The position numbers and the translations under genes are program-made. Below the pieces are notes generated by a model that ran no database searches, was not told the origin of the DNA, and was given only the letters and a program-made list of their open reading frames with translations. Positions 31,422 through 42,668 of a DNA stretch of 64,000 nt are shown here, piece after piece (position 1 is the first letter of the stretch; every line of letters starts with the position of its first letter). Source of the DNA: Fistulifera solaris (lineage: Eukaryota; Bacillariophyta; Bacillariophyceae; Naviculales; Stauroneidaceae); the NCBI GenBank assembly GCA_030295235.1, contig AP026162.1, positions 1,426,001 through 1,490,000 of the forward strand, written 5' to 3'.

Positions 31422-32517
31422 ATGGATTTTTCATTGCCGTCAGCGCCGGCCGTTGGGGCAGTTATACCGAGCCGCTACGAGGCAACGAGTATGTGTTATC
31501 ATGAAGACGGCAAACGCTTATTTGTTGCGTACGAAGGAGGCTCTCTCCTCCAAGCGATCGACTGCACGAGTGGATCGGCCGCCAAACCTGCATTTAAATG
31601 CGAGGATGAGCAAATACATTGTGTTGAAGCGACGTAAGTGGATTTTGTACGGAGAGTTCTTCTTTGTTTTATGATCCTTCTGATCTTTTCGCACAAATAT
31701 TAGACATCACGAAGAGTGCGTTCTTATTGCCGGCAAAGGTTCTCCTACCGTCCCTTCAAATCAGAGAAGTGCTATAACCTATTGGTCGCTGTATGATAAT
31801 AAGATCTTGCGGAAATTTCGTGGCCACACCGATCAGATCACAAAAATTTCAATGAGCCCCGCCGATGACACCTTTCTCTCGTCTAGTAAAGACAGAACCG
31901 TTCGATTGTGGTCCGCTCAGTCCGCGGGGTCGCTTGCTGAACTAAAACTACCAGGAGATCGTACCAGTAAGGATCCTTTGGCGGCGTTCGATAGTACGGG
32001 TCTTGTGTTTGCCGTGACAGCCAAAATGGCGGAGAATCAAGGACAATATCTGCACCTCTACGATGCGAGAAATTACGGGGTCGGGGCCTTCGCCGAATTG
32101 AAAATAACACGGGATGATATTGAAAAGGCTTTGCAGAGTTTCGTGAGCGTGAGTCCAGATCAGCTCTCCACATTCAGCCAAGCGGATTTAACGTCTCTTC
32201 AGTTCAATACATCAGGAAATAAGATCTTGGCTGGCACCGATCGAGGCATGTCTTTTGTAATGGACGGTTTCGAAGGAACAATTCAAGGGGTGTTTGTCAG
32301 TACTTCACAGCGCCCGGCTGTATCATGTTTCTCTTCGGATGATAAAACCGTCTTGGTTGGGAACGAAGATGGAAGTATTACTTGCTGGGATGTTGAAACT
32401 GGTAGTATGATGAAGCGACTTGATGGACACCCGGGTCCTGTACAATGTATAGCTTCCAATCCGAAATTTGCACAATTCGCATCCGCTTGCACGCAAACAG
32501 CTTTGTGGACATGGTAA
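31422..32517 (+). CDS. WDR82: WDR82/Swd2-type WD40 protein
   Basis: Two exons, 31422-31633 and 31704-32517, joined by a 70-nt intron (phase 2). The protein has about 340 residues of WD40 propeller. The blades YWSLYDNKILRKFRGHTDQIT and SMSPADDTFLSSSKDRTVRLWS match the Swd2/WDR82 family closely. So does the end motif, NPKFAQFASACTQTALW. WDR82 is a shared subunit of the SET1/COMPASS histone H3K4 methyltransferase and of a PP1/PNUTS termination complex (family knowledge). The gene ends 52 bp before the converging RPB11 gene. Confidence 0.88.
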
Positions 32518-32569
32518 ACAAAACATAATTGAGCCAGAAACGTAACTATTCTATCAATTACTACTTCGA

Positions 32570-32944
32570 CTATCCTAAGATATTTTCGTTTTCTCTGTGC
32601 CACTGCTCTAGTGCCTCCTCAACCTGTGTTATCAAGTGGTCCGTCTCGCCTCCCAGATCCTCAATAGCGTTCGATAGAACCGCCTTTGGGTCGGTTGTGG
32701 CGCTGTTGGTCTGAATTTTGAGATCGATGTAGTGCACAAGAGGATGCGGGTGAATGTAGCCGGCAAAACGGACGTTAGGGTCCCGAAGAAGTTGCATTCT
32801 CAATAGATTTGCGATTGTATGATCTTCCTTGTTGAATCGAAAGACACCAGCATTCGCAATCTTCGTATCCGGAGTGTAGACGATCTTTTGCTCCCCGCTA
32901 CCTTCGTCGAGGAGAAACGACGATGATCTTTCCGGTGCGTTCAT
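32570..32944 (-). CDS. RPB11: RNA polymerase II subunit RPB11
   Basis: A 124-residue protein with the RPB11/RPAC2 signature FRFNKEDHTIANLLRMQLLRDPNVRFAGY and the strand HPLVHYIDLKIQT. This is the small alpha-like subunit that pairs with RPB3 in polymerase II assembly. The size (about 120) and the HP-P-LVHYI pattern favour RPB11 over RPAC2 (AC19). There is no intron. The ATG at 32944 precedes an N terminus of ordinary family length. Confidence 0.9.
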   Translation of the reverse strand: MNAPERSSSFLLDEGSGEQKIVYTPDTKIANAGVFRFNKEDHTIANLLRMQLLRDPNVRFAGYIHPHPLVHYIDLKIQTNSATTDPKAVLSNAIEDLGGETDHLITQVEEALEQWHRENENILG

Positions 32945-33606
32945 AGCTGAGTCTGTTCGGCTTCTTCTTGCAAATACAACAACACGTTAGTGATTACTTC
33001 GTAAATAAGTTTGATGCGGAATGTTTTTAAGGTAATGGATGTTATGCTCTTATGTGATTTACTCCGGAGTACTTGTATTTTTTCTTGTTTTGCTCGTCTC
33101 GGATCGTTGCACGCCGCACGCCGGCCACACGCCGAGAAAAGGTACTGTACGTCAGGCTGTACGGCTGTACGTTGCCTGCCTATGACCGTCAACCGTTAAT
33201 TAAAATCGCCGTAAAGAAGCTAGGTACAAAAACAGACCTAATCTTAGTTTTCTCGAAGATTACTTGACCGATTCTCGTTGACTTAAATATTCAACGACAA
33301 TGAAAAAGGATGAAAGAAACTGGAACTTCGTCGACTCTTTGTACGTTCGTTCAGGGTCAGGGACGTCGAGAGTCCGGCGAATGCACGGAAACTAGCTAAT
33401 AACATAACATCCTTTCACAAAAATAAGTGTTACTATAATAAAATTGGAATCATCAATGAGTCCGTTACACAACCCACTCCGTCCCTTCTTTTCTTGGCGT
33501 ACCAAGTTTATCTCCAAAAGCTTCCATCCAGTAGTGAACAATAAGCAAACCAAATCAAGGCCCTGCTATTATACACCTTCGTCAAATGCAGTTCTCTCAT
33601 GCTCAG
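32945..33606. other. Intergenic region, nothing recognised
   Basis: It lies between the start of RPB11 and the 3' end of the SPX gene. Short CG-rich words (GCCGCACGCCGGCCACACGCCG near 33110-33130) are the only notable feature. No gene is supported. Confidence 0.3.
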
Positions 33607-34955
33607 TTATGATTGTCGTCCACGTTTTGCACCATTGGAAATTGGCGCCGTGGCTCCGCTTCGCTTCCTATCATCTACTACGATAGGCGGCCGTCGAACT
33701 TCAGCGGAATCTACGAGCGATCGGAGAGAGGACAGCGGACCGGTGTGTGTTTGACTGTCATCGATAGGTGCGACGCTGCTTCTTCGCCTCGCTAAATTCT
33801 TCTCGGGGGCGTCTTCCTGGCCGAGAGTCTGTTCATTGAGACGACTGATCATATTAATGAAAAGTCGTTCGTCCTCGTACAATGCCTCGTTGCCCTGCTC
33901 CAAAAGTGACTTTGACACGTCCTCATACATTTGCTCACATCGGTTGATCATGTCAAGAACTTTGGGGTACGAGGCAAAGTTGCTCTTCGGAGACCAACGT
34001 GAGTCGGACAGGAGGAGAGCAATTGCGAACAGGCAAACCCTTTAAACATCTTACCTTATTGACTATTTTCGACATAAAAGCGGTACGTGTCTGGTGCCCT
34101 GTTACTTTGTCATGCTTCTTCAAGATTTTCGAAAAGAACAGTACGTCATGATCGCAAAAGTCTCGAGGAGCAGCAAGTCCTTGTAAAGTCTATAAATGCT
34201 TTTCGCCGATAGCGCCCACTTCTCAGATGCAAGAGCATCTGACCTTTTCATGATCTCCATCCCCTCTCTGACTCTTTCCTCTCTAATCGAAAACTCTTGC
34301 TGAGCTTTGTCGAAAAAGTGTGACGCTTTCTTGAACTCAACATGAAGTTGTTTGAAAAGGCGATCTCACCTGGGTTCCTCCCCAGTTCTTGTTTCTGATG
34401 CTGCACACCAGATTCAAGATCCCCTGTAAAGTCATCTTCGCTGGTACGAGGATCGCATTGTGACTGCTCAGATTCACCATGTGCAACGCAATTCTCTTGA
34501 CTACAGACTTTCGAAGTATCCGATAAACTCACAATCTTTTCCTCTGCTTCTGGTTTCTCCAGGGACTCATCCGAAGGAATAAACAAAGGAAGATCTTTTA
34601 TCAGTTTCTGTGGCACAGGGTTGTTTTGTTAGAGTCATTCTATCGAAAACAAAACGCATTTGCATAGCAATAACGAGCGAATCGTTTGAAAGAGATTCAT
34701 TCGTCAAGATTCATTTCGTCTACGACATTAAACGCGACTGGAAATTGATAGCAAAATCCATGAAAACTTATGGACGGGTACCGGAACGATACGGAGAAGA
34801 CACTCCAAAGCAGACAATTTTGGAGAACCGATCGCCTTGGACCCGTGACTATGAGCAGCTTTCTTACCTTGAGCATTTTGTAATTCGTCCAATACGGTGC
34901 CCATTCTGGATCAGAGATATCTACAACTTTCTGCAGATTTTTTACAAAACTTCAT
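33607..34955 (-). CDS. Stand-alone SPX-domain protein
   Basis: The SPX domain binds inositol pyrophosphates and regulates phosphate homeostasis (family knowledge). Four exons fit: 34955-34868, 34607-34244, 34189-34055 and 33984-33607. Motifs in order are the start MKFCKNLQKVV, the lysine-rich NYKMLKKLIKDLP, a long acidic insert, AFFKQLHVEFKKASHFFDKAQQEF, then LYKDLLLLETFAIMTYCSF, KILKKHDKVTGHQTRTAFM, and a Ser-rich tail ending in KRGRQS. No VTC, EXS or RING domain follows, so it resembles plant SPX proteins, which sequester PHR factors. Three frame breaks are each one base in a homopolymer: T6 at 34938-34943, A4 at 34355-34358 and T4 at 34126-34129. The motifs only read continuously with those length changes. 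Confidence 0.8.
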
Positions 34956-35700
34956 GGTTCATTGTGCGGGGTCTCAGGTTACCGAATGATAAGCGCTCGT
35001 GTTTTGCTTGTTCCGTGCGTTTGTGAGAAGAGGCGTGATTTTGATGTGTCGCGTTTTTTGGAGGGTGGAAAAATTCGAGGCGTCCACGTTGGCAAGCGGC
35101 AAGCGCACGTAAGAAAATGTACTGAGAAAGCAGTAGCAATGCTAAGTACATTGTGCTCAACCGTATACGTCACGAGAGACTTCTCGCTTCCAGATTTCTT
35201 GTTACGTAGTAGATACCACTGCAATGACTTCTTTGCACCAAGACTACTTTCCGGATGAGAGTGACAAGAAAGCTGTTTCATCAATGTGTACTTTTCAACC
35301 TGATACTTAAACCTAAAAAGCTGTAAATGCGATTACCGTTACGACGATACCTAGTACACTTCGTTGTCTTCATTTTCTTTTCGTCTCGCTCTTATTTGCT
35401 TTGCCGGGCGAGAGGCGAGAGGCGAGAACCATGGCCGTCATGGACGCCCAACGCCCGATACCGATTACAGCAGCATTATTATTCTTTTCACCTTACCTGG
35501 TAGACTTCATCCGTGTACGGTCGAGACAGCCGTTTGATTCATCAATCTATCCTGGTCATTGCTTCAATTGATTGGAAGTCTCGATCGACGATACTTAATT
35601 CTTCCTCGCACCTTCACAGTGGCGTTTCATAAACAAGTGTTGCAACTTGTAACTCAAGTACTTATACATCAAGACAATACAATATCTCCCTCGGGGCACA
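34956..35700. promoter_or_regulatory. Divergent intergenic region with (GCGAGAG)n repeat
   Basis: This region is upstream of both the SPX gene (leftward) and the DHHC-like gene (rightward). Bases about 35405-35427 contain a short GCGAGAG tandem. No other feature is supported. Confidence 0.4.
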
Positions 35701-36714
35701 ATGTCAGCTAATATTTCTAACGGAGTGCAGAATTCGCTACCTGAGACTAAGGCAACACCTGCCCAAGTCGATCAACGACCCTCGCAACGGCGAAGAAAAA
35801 TGTAAGTTCTGATATCTTTCGCAGCGAGCGAGAGATAGGAAAATACTCACCATTTTATCTCATACAGCTATGCGGTATCAACAACATGGGAACGACAATT
35901 AGCCGAAGGTCGGTCGCAGCCGGATGTTCACACGTATTTCTGTTGTTGCGCACGCCGCATTGGGAACATGTTCTCCCTTCTCTCATACCAGGATGGATCG
36001 CCGATGGTCATTGCCGGCCCGTGTTGGCCGTTTTGTGCATTAGTGACAGTTCCTTTGATTCTCGGGGTGTCCGGAACGGTGTGTTACTTTTTGATAGTCG
36101 ACAACAGCTACTCGTCACTGGTGAGTGAAAGAAAGAGACTCTCTTCCGGTTAAATTGTTCCTCGATACACTCACAAAATCGACGCTCCTTTCATGAAACG
36201 CACAGCCACAATGGCTACTCTATCTGTATATTCCTGCGGTGCTTTTTTGTTCTTTTGAGTCTTTTCTGCGTGAGCTGTCGAGATCCTGGTCTGATGGAGC
36301 GAGTGACGGTAAGTTGCCGAGAGTCTTATTCATTCATAGTTGCAGCCTTATTGCCTGACCTTGAGCTTTAAAAGGATGAGGAAGCAGGAGAAGGTGGCTG
36401 GTTTTGGAATGAGCAAGTAGGAAGTTTTCGTCCTCCGGGTGCTTTGTACTGTCGAGAATGCGGTGTTCTGATCCAAGATTATGATCACTTGTAAGTAAAA
36501 TTGTGGGCTTGTTTTGCTCTTTCATCACGTTCTTACATCATCCTGATCTTATTGCCCCTCCTCGTGCACATTAAACAGATGCCCTTGGACCGGTACAAGC
36601 ATTGGAAAGAAGAACATGTGGGCATTCAAAACGTTCGTCATTAGCGTCAATATGCTTTGCTACTTGTCCATCGCTATTCTTGTTTGGGCACTATTAGATG
36701 GTTTAGTATCTTAG
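35701..36714 (+). CDS. Reduced DHHC palmitoyltransferase-like membrane protein (motif DHLC)
   Basis: Five exons fit: 35701-35801, 35868-36120, 36206-36308, 36375-36490 and 36579-36714, with introns of 66-88 nt. Two membrane segments (CALVTVPLILGVSGTVCYFLI and LYLYIPAVLFVLLSLF) precede the CRD. It reads CRDPGLMERVT, later YCRECGVLIQDYDHLCPWTGTSIGKKNMWAF, then a third membrane segment. The catalytic DHHC reads DHLC, and only the second half of the usual zinc-binding cysteine array is present. The protein stops soon after transmembrane 3, where four are usual. The frame of exon 3 needs the T6 at 36243-36248 to be T5. Substrate acylation is possible because the Cys is kept, but activity is doubtful. 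Confidence 0.75.
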
Positions 36715-37384
36715 CGATAAGATCCCTTTGTACTTTTGTCGTTTCAATAAAACGAGCAAGCATTTCTGTATCCCTAATTGTCGACGACGTCTATCCGTCA
36801 GGAATGTTGTCATTGCCCTACCTGAACGCTTTTGTCGATCGTTGTGAGCGTCCAGATGCCAACTGTAGCTCGTCATGTTGAAAATCAAACTTGAATTTTA
36901 ACGCAAATCAACAACATGGAACTCCTGAGCAAAAATTGTTGTGGCTCGAATCATCGTGAGCTTCATAGTTTTACTGTGGTCTGTAGGCCCACTTAACCAA
37001 GACTGAACTTCAGTCATGAGGCTTTAACGCTTCTTTTGTGCGAGCTGTATACGTTGTTGCCTTCTGCGTATTGTGTGTAATTTCCATGTATTGATAGATA
37101 TGGCTTTGACATAGGGGTTACGTCTTACGTCTGCCTCAAATTCCGATTGCAGTCGACGATGCGCTTGAATCATCCTGGTCTTCATTATTTTTTTCTTTTC
37201 TTTTACTGTGGCCCAAACTGTTAGTTAAAGGAGCCATGACTAATTTCAGTCATGAGACCTAACCCTTATTATTTCGAAACGTTTCTCCGTTATTGTTCGA
37301 GTGTTCGCCAAGACGGAGAGAAAAGAAAATAAATTGTTGATGCCCTATATTGTTATTTGTTATTTCACAAACGAACGCTTAACC
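36715..37384. repeat. Two copies of the dispersed inverted-repeat motif in an intergenic gap
   Basis: 37001-37020 (GACTGAACTTCAGTCATGAG) and 37235-37256 (arms CATGACT and AGTCATG) are two members of the dispersed family. Around both, similar T-rich text recurs (TTTTACTGTGG-CTGTAGGCCC and TTTTACTGTGG-CCCAAACTG), so a unit of about 230 bp has been duplicated in tandem: about 36945-37050 and 37140-37290. No gene is seen. Confidence 0.55.
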
Positions 37385-38928
37385 ATGGATTTTGAGAGGG
37401 CGGCAGAAAGATTGAAGAAGGATCATTCCAAAATTCAAAGGCGACGTCCCGTCGCTACATCCGCACAAGCCAAGCAGCAAGCCGAGAGGGCCAAACAGCA
37501 ACGGCAACAAGATGCTGCCGAAAGAGAAAAGAAACGACGTCAAGAAGAATACATTACTGAATATTATAGACAATGCGAGCGTAAGTTTTGATGTATGGCC
37601 TTGATTATTCTTTTGCTATATTTTCGCTCTAATCTTCGTCACAGGTGTTCTGGGAGTGCGACAATTATCAAACGTGGCACCGTTGACACTAAAGGCTGTA
37701 TCGATTCATGGCGAAGGTGACAAAATCGCTTTACCTCCGAGTATCCTAGAGTACATGACGGTGTTCGAAACCACATCACAATCTCCCTGGATATTTCGAA
37801 TCGGTGTACTGAATCCTGATTATCATTTCCCGGCGTCTCCGACCTTGCAGCAGTTACTGCCACCGGACGAAAACGACCGTGACGAGATGAGTGACGACGA
37901 CGGCACGGAAGGATCAGATAACGAATTATCTCATTCAATTTACTTGGAAGAGCTCTCTCAAAAATACTTGGCGTATACACACGGAACAGTTGTGGAGTTC
38001 ACTCAAGAAGAAGGATATGCCGGTTTGCCGGAATCCATTGCAACAGCATTGCTCAAAAACCCAACAGTTCGCAAAACACGAACAGTAGATCCATCAACAC
38101 TGAGTACGACTAAAAACAAAGATGAAGATAATGCGGACGAGGAAATGTCATTGGGTGAAACGGATGATGATAGTCCTAAAACAGCCGGCCACCTGGCTTG
38201 GGGAGCCTTTGACGTGCCCGACTTGCCGCTTGAAATCACTTGGATTCAAAAATTGCCGAGAGGAAAAGCTTGCGAATTGACGCCGACTTTAGAAGCAGTT
38301 CGGTCGGGGTTCTATTCTTTGCAAGATATCAAACTAGTTTTGGAACAGAGTTTAATTCGGACGCGTGCTACCCTTTCCGTCGGAGATACCGTGCACACCT
38401 GGCATCGGGGTATGAAGTACGATCTGCAAGTAACTTCGGTTACCCCTTCCAAATACAATACGATTATATGCATAAATACTGATTTGGAGGTTGAATTTGG
38501 AAAAGTGTCGGATGATGACACAAAAGAAAAAAGGTCAGGATAGTAGACCATTTGTCGAACCATTGGGTCAGGCTCTAGGATACAAGCTATCGCCGCTTGC
38601 TTCCTTGTCTTCCGAATCTGCACCTATTATGAAAGCTAAAGCTATCACGTTGATAGACGAGCCACCTTTATCGCAAACCGACCATGTGTGCACGGTACAG
38701 ATAAGAGCACCCAACGGTGTCAAGGCACAACGTCGGTTTGATGTGCGTCAAGCAACACTGGACGATCTGATGGCTTTCGCCGAAACGCTAGAACTGGGCA
38801 ATGAGCAATTTCAGCTGGTTACTCGATTTCCGAGACGAGTTTTCGAAAAGATAAATGGTAGAAAAAGTCTAGAAACGGCTGGAATACTTGCGGGACAAGA
38901 AGTCTTTCTCGTAGAGAAGTTGAGCTAA
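37385..38928 (+). CDS. UFD1-domain protein with C-terminal ubiquitin-like (UBX-type) domain
   Basis: Two exons, 37385-37580 and 37645-38928. The N terminus is a Lys/Gln/Arg-rich helix. A UFD1 double-psi barrel follows: GDKIALPPSILEYM, then TVVEFTQEEGYAGLPESIATALL, LPLEITWIQKLPRGKACELTP, LEQSLIRTRATLSVGDTVHTWHRGMKYDLQV and IICINTDLEVEF. These blocks match UFD1 in order. UFD1 with NPL4 recruits ubiquitinated clients to p97. The last 75 residues (VCTVQIRAPNGVKAQRRFDV, then ETAGILAGQEVFLVEKL) form a UBX/ubiquitin-like domain. The frame changes at the A6 38527-38532 by one base too many. A p97-adaptor role is likely. It could relate to the PUB/UBX gene at the left edge. Confidence 0.85.
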
Positions 38929-39004
38929 CGGAATCATTGCAGATGATGAATGTCAGATTCGAAACCTGTAGTAGTTATGAATTATGAACTAGTTTTCAAG
39001 TTTG

Positions 39005-40839
39005 TTAACTTCCTACAAAAAACTTTTGTGTCTCCACGATTTCAGCCTCTTCGATAGTGCTACACGGTGTCAGCGTCCAGACTTCTAGATACTCGATTTC
39101 AAACTCTGTGTTATTTGTCAAGTTACCACACAGCCTTGGGCTTGCGAATGTGGCGCATGAATTGGTCTCGCCTCCAAGTAAATCCCCGTCGATGCTAAAA
39201 CCGACACCCGTCGGCTCTTGCGGGAACGGATTGGTTTCAGTCTCGTCCCAAACGCCTCCTCCGATGGCAAGTGTCTTGTTTGTAACATATTGTACAAGAA
39301 CATCGTGACCTGTAAGCGGGTAAACTTCCATTTCGTTGTCGTTTGAATGACTTCGAGTCTCGCCGTTCCTTCTTCGACGCGAATGCTTCAAACGCCACAC
39401 GAATGATTCTTCTGAACCGAACCAGGAACGCTGGATGCGCCAGGGCGTGGAACAAAATACACCAAAGACAAACCCAGCGGTAGTCTCCACGGTTATTATT
39501 GTGTGCATTGAAGTTCGGATCGTTGACAAAAGTGACATTAGCGACCCATCATCGCCGTGAAAAGAAAACTTCATCCAAAAATTCTCTTCAGCGATATGCA
39601 TTGGCAAAAATCCACGAAGTGCTTCCATAACCGCCGGAGTTAAAACTTTAGGCTTCCTTTCAGACGTACCAAGAATTCGAAACGGATATTTTTTAGTTTC
39701 ATCGAGGGCATACGGGGCTACTATATTTTTTCTTCGAACAGTTTTGTCGTCCGCCTCGCTTGCTTCGCTTGATTTTTCGTCTGGTGATTTCAGAAAGGAT
39801 GAGGAAACACGAAACAAGGGATCCGACGTGAGAACCTCGGACGCTTGATTCACTGCGTCAATTTGTGACGGCAAGGGGTCCTTAGAGATTTCCCGTACAA
39901 GATTATGCAGAAAATCGCTTTCAACAGCGTTAAGAGTTGTTTCTTTTTGCATCATGGTTGTTTTTAAAAGTCGGCACGGCAATAGATATTGTTCCCGGAC
40001 GTCGGTACCAACGTCGCTTGGTAGATCTGAAAGGTTAGTATTGAAAGTACGTTGACGATGTTCCCTTATCTCTCCGCGAGCACCCGTGCTAGCATTGTGT
40101 AGTGGCTGGTCAGATCTTTTAAAATGGTTCAGAGAAGGCTTTGGTTGTGACCGAGTGGATGGTTTCTCTTTCATAGTCGTCACTAGACAAGGCTGTGAAT
40201 CATTCTCGTCGGATGACAAAGATGGTATCACAGTGGTAGGCGACCAAACTCTTGAATAGTTTACAATTGTGGGAGACGGTGGATAAGTGTGCTTGTCCAC
40301 TGCTACCCTGTCTCGAGCAGTGACGAGTTCATTCGACACGATGTCCTCAATCGTCCCTAAAATTTGCTCATTCGACTGCTGAATTCGTCTTGGAGAATCT
40401 GCTTGCCGTACTCGTACGTTAGGAACCGTTGCTAATTGTGGAGCGTGGATACTAAGAGGTTTCTTACTGTCGAGTGAGTGTGTTATACGATTTCCTTCGC
40501 CGTTCTTGAGAGAAGGACTGACCGTCCTGGGATGATCGACTTCAATCGAATCCAAGGTTGCCATCTTCGGCTTGTCCGGTACTCCTGAAGGAAATGTGCG
40601 CTGTAAGGGCGGGTCGGGTTGCTGTCTCTGTTTCGTGCTTTGCTCTTTCTGTTCCTTCCGGGACTCGCTTTTCTCGAATCTCTCCACGCTTTTACAGCCT
40701 GGATGTCTTCTTCGAAAGCAGGAATGGGTTCACCTCTCGATATGTAGATTTGCAACGGTGCCGTAGGTGCTGGATGATTCGCCCGTTGTTCATTGTCGGC
40801 ATCATTCTCACTGCTGTCGATACAGCACCAACAGGCCAT
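39005..40839 (-). CDS. TLDc-domain protein (OXR1/TLDc family)
   Basis: The protein has about 611 residues with a long Ser/Pro-rich disordered N-terminal half and a C-terminal TLDc domain at about 39025-39620. Domain motifs in order are WMKFSFHGDDGSLMSLLSTI, IITVETTAGFVFGVFCSTPWR, FGSEESFVWRLK, then the G-G segment LAIGGGVWDETE, GVGFSIDGDLLGGETNSCATFASPRL and EFEIEYLEVWTL. TLDc proteins (OXR1, NCOA7, TBC1D24) bind the vacuolar ATPase and affect oxidative stress tolerance (family knowledge). The N terminus MACWCCIDS could be S-acylated. The start ATG is 40839. The T4 at 40669-40672 must be T5 to join the N terminus to the rest. Confidence 0.8.
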
Positions 40840-41628
40840 GATCTCGAAAACCTAGGACCGAGTGATTTGATTATTCAAAAGGAGAGAGCCTTGTTTTACA
40901 ATAGCTTCACAAATTTTCTTGCCGATTATAAAAACGTGTCTTATGTTTGATGTTGTTGATTATTATTGTTTGTGAGCCGACGACGATCCGAATGCGGGCC
41001 TCTCATTTTTGTTGGGATTTTTTGTACCTGGTAGCGGTTTGTTACGTCTCCAGAAAATGTGGGGGTGCGGTTTGTTTTACGTGTCCAGAAAATGTGGGGT
41101 TTTTTTGTTTTTTACTTGTCCAGAAAATGTGGGCGTGCAGTTTGTTACGTCTCCAGAAAATGTGGGGTGCGGTTTTTCACGTTTCCAGAAAATGTGGGGA
41201 AGCCTTTTTAACGTTTCCAGAATTAACTTGTCCTGAAAATCTGGCAGTGTGATGCAAGGTGAGCAAGGATTAGGTGGTGAGTGGTGGGAAAATTCGATTT
41301 TCTATAATAATTCTGCCTCGCCGTAGGCGCTACGTAGTATATTGTACCGGAGGCAGAATTTTAACGTCCTTTCTAGTAGGTTATCACTCATTGCTCATTG
41401 CTCATTGCTCATTGCAACTCATTGTAGTACACAACAGTGAAGGTGGACACGGATGAATGACGGACTCCTGTAAAAGCTCGCGCTCTTCTCATTTTTTGAC
41501 CATCAAAAATTCCGTCGTTTTGACATTTCACAGTCTTTTTCTCCTTCGTGGCGACGAGAGCCTTTTAAAAAAGAAATCACTCTACAAATCGTCGGCTTCT
41601 CGTCCCCTAACAGGTTAGCCATTACAAG
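40840..41628. repeat. Tandem CCAGAAAATGTGGG array and a 52-bp hairpin upstream of DPH5
   Basis: 41041-41240 contains about seven imperfect direct copies, spaced 32-46 bp, of a core CCAGAAAATGTGGG with an ACGT-C/T-TC lead. Bases 41309-41360 form an inverted repeat with 11-bp perfect arms (AATTCTGCCTC / GAGGCAGAATT) around a 30-nt loop. 41389-41430 is a (CTCATTG)n simple repeat. The array could be a minisatellite or a transcription factor cluster. No gene is seen. Confidence 0.75.
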
Positions 41629-42495
41629 ATGGTGCTCTATATGGTCGGTCTCGGCCTGGGAAATGAAGAAGACATTACCGTGCGTGGCTTGAATATCGTC
41701 AAAAGCGCCGACCATATCTTCCTTGAAGCGTACACCAGCGTTCTAGGCGTGGATCGAGAGCGCTTGGAAGAATTCTACGGCAAACCCATTACTATCGCAG
41801 ATCGAGACATGGTCGAGCAGCAAGTTGAAGATCTCGTACTCGTACCTGCAAAAACGAAAAAGGTCGCCTTTCTCGTGGTAGGAGATCCAGTTTGCGCAAC
41901 AACACACACCGATTTATGGTTACGGGCCCGACAAATGGGTATTGAAGTAGAAATGATTCATAATGCGTCTATCATGGGTGCGGCGGGTGCTTGTGGCCTG
42001 CAGCTATATAACTTTGGGCATACAGTCAGCATTCCATTTTTTGAAGAAAATTGGCGGCCTACTTCGTTCTATCCTAAGATCAAGTTCAATCGACAAGGCG
42101 GCATGCATACACTGTGTCTTTTGGATATTAAAGTAAAAGAGCCCGATTTTGAAGCAATGATGAGAGGCAAAACGAAATATCTCCCACCGCGGTTCATGTC
42201 GGTAAATACAGCTGCCGAACAATTATTAGAGGCGGAACAAACTGTCGCACAGCAAGCGTACGACGGAGCAAAGACTTTGTGCGTGGGCTTGGCTCGTATG
42301 GGACAGCCTACGCAATGCATTCGAGCAGGGACGCTGGAAGAACTCCGCGAGTACGATTTTGGTGGGCCGTTGCATTCTATGATCATCTGTGGTGACTTGC
42401 ACGACTTGGAACTGGAAGTACTAAAAGAGTATCTCATAGAAGGATCAAAATTTGAGCTCGAACATGCAGAAACGCAGCTTGATGAAGTCAGATAA
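41629..42495 (+). CDS. DPH5: Diphthine methyl ester synthase (DPH5)
   Basis: A 288-residue protein that uses SAM to methylate the diphthamide precursor on elongation factor 2 (EC 2.1.1.314 family). The start MVLYMVGLGLGNEEDITVRGLNIVKSADHIFLEAYTS is a near-perfect match to DPH5. So are LVVGDPVCATTHTDLWLRAR, ASIMGAAGACGLQLYNFG, YLPPRFMSVNTAAEQLLE, and RMGQPTQCIRAGTLEELREYDFGGPLHSMIICGDLHDLE. There is no intron. It probably acts in the cytosol. Confidence 0.95.
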   Translation: MVLYMVGLGLGNEEDITVRGLNIVKSADHIFLEAYTSVLGVDRERLEEFYGKPITIADRDMVEQQVEDLVLVPAKTKKVAFLVVGDPVCATTHTDLWLRARQMGIEVEMIHNASIMGAAGACGLQLYNFGHTVSIPFFEENWRPTSFYPKIKFNRQGGMHTLCLLDIKVKEPDFEAMMRGKTKYLPPRFMSVNTAAEQLLEAEQTVAQQAYDGAKTLCVGLARMGQPTQCIRAGTLEELREYDFGGPLHSMIICGDLHDLELEVLKEYLIEGSKFELEHAETQLDEVR

Positions 42496-42668
42496 GCTAA
42501 TGTATGTATATAATGATGCGAGTGCGATCCATTTGTTGACTAGGCGACAGAAAGACTGAACAATTAAAAGAGACTGTGTTCTTGAGATCATATCAAATCT
42601 GCCGCACGTTCCCGATCAAAGCAAAGTAGTCATTAGCGTGACTTGCGGATCTTCGATAACTATTCCTT

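Noticed and set aside
34610-35026. 138-codon plus-strand frame across the SPX gene
   Set aside because: The minus strand here has the SPX start MKFCKNLQKVV and matching splice sites; the plus frame is a shadow.
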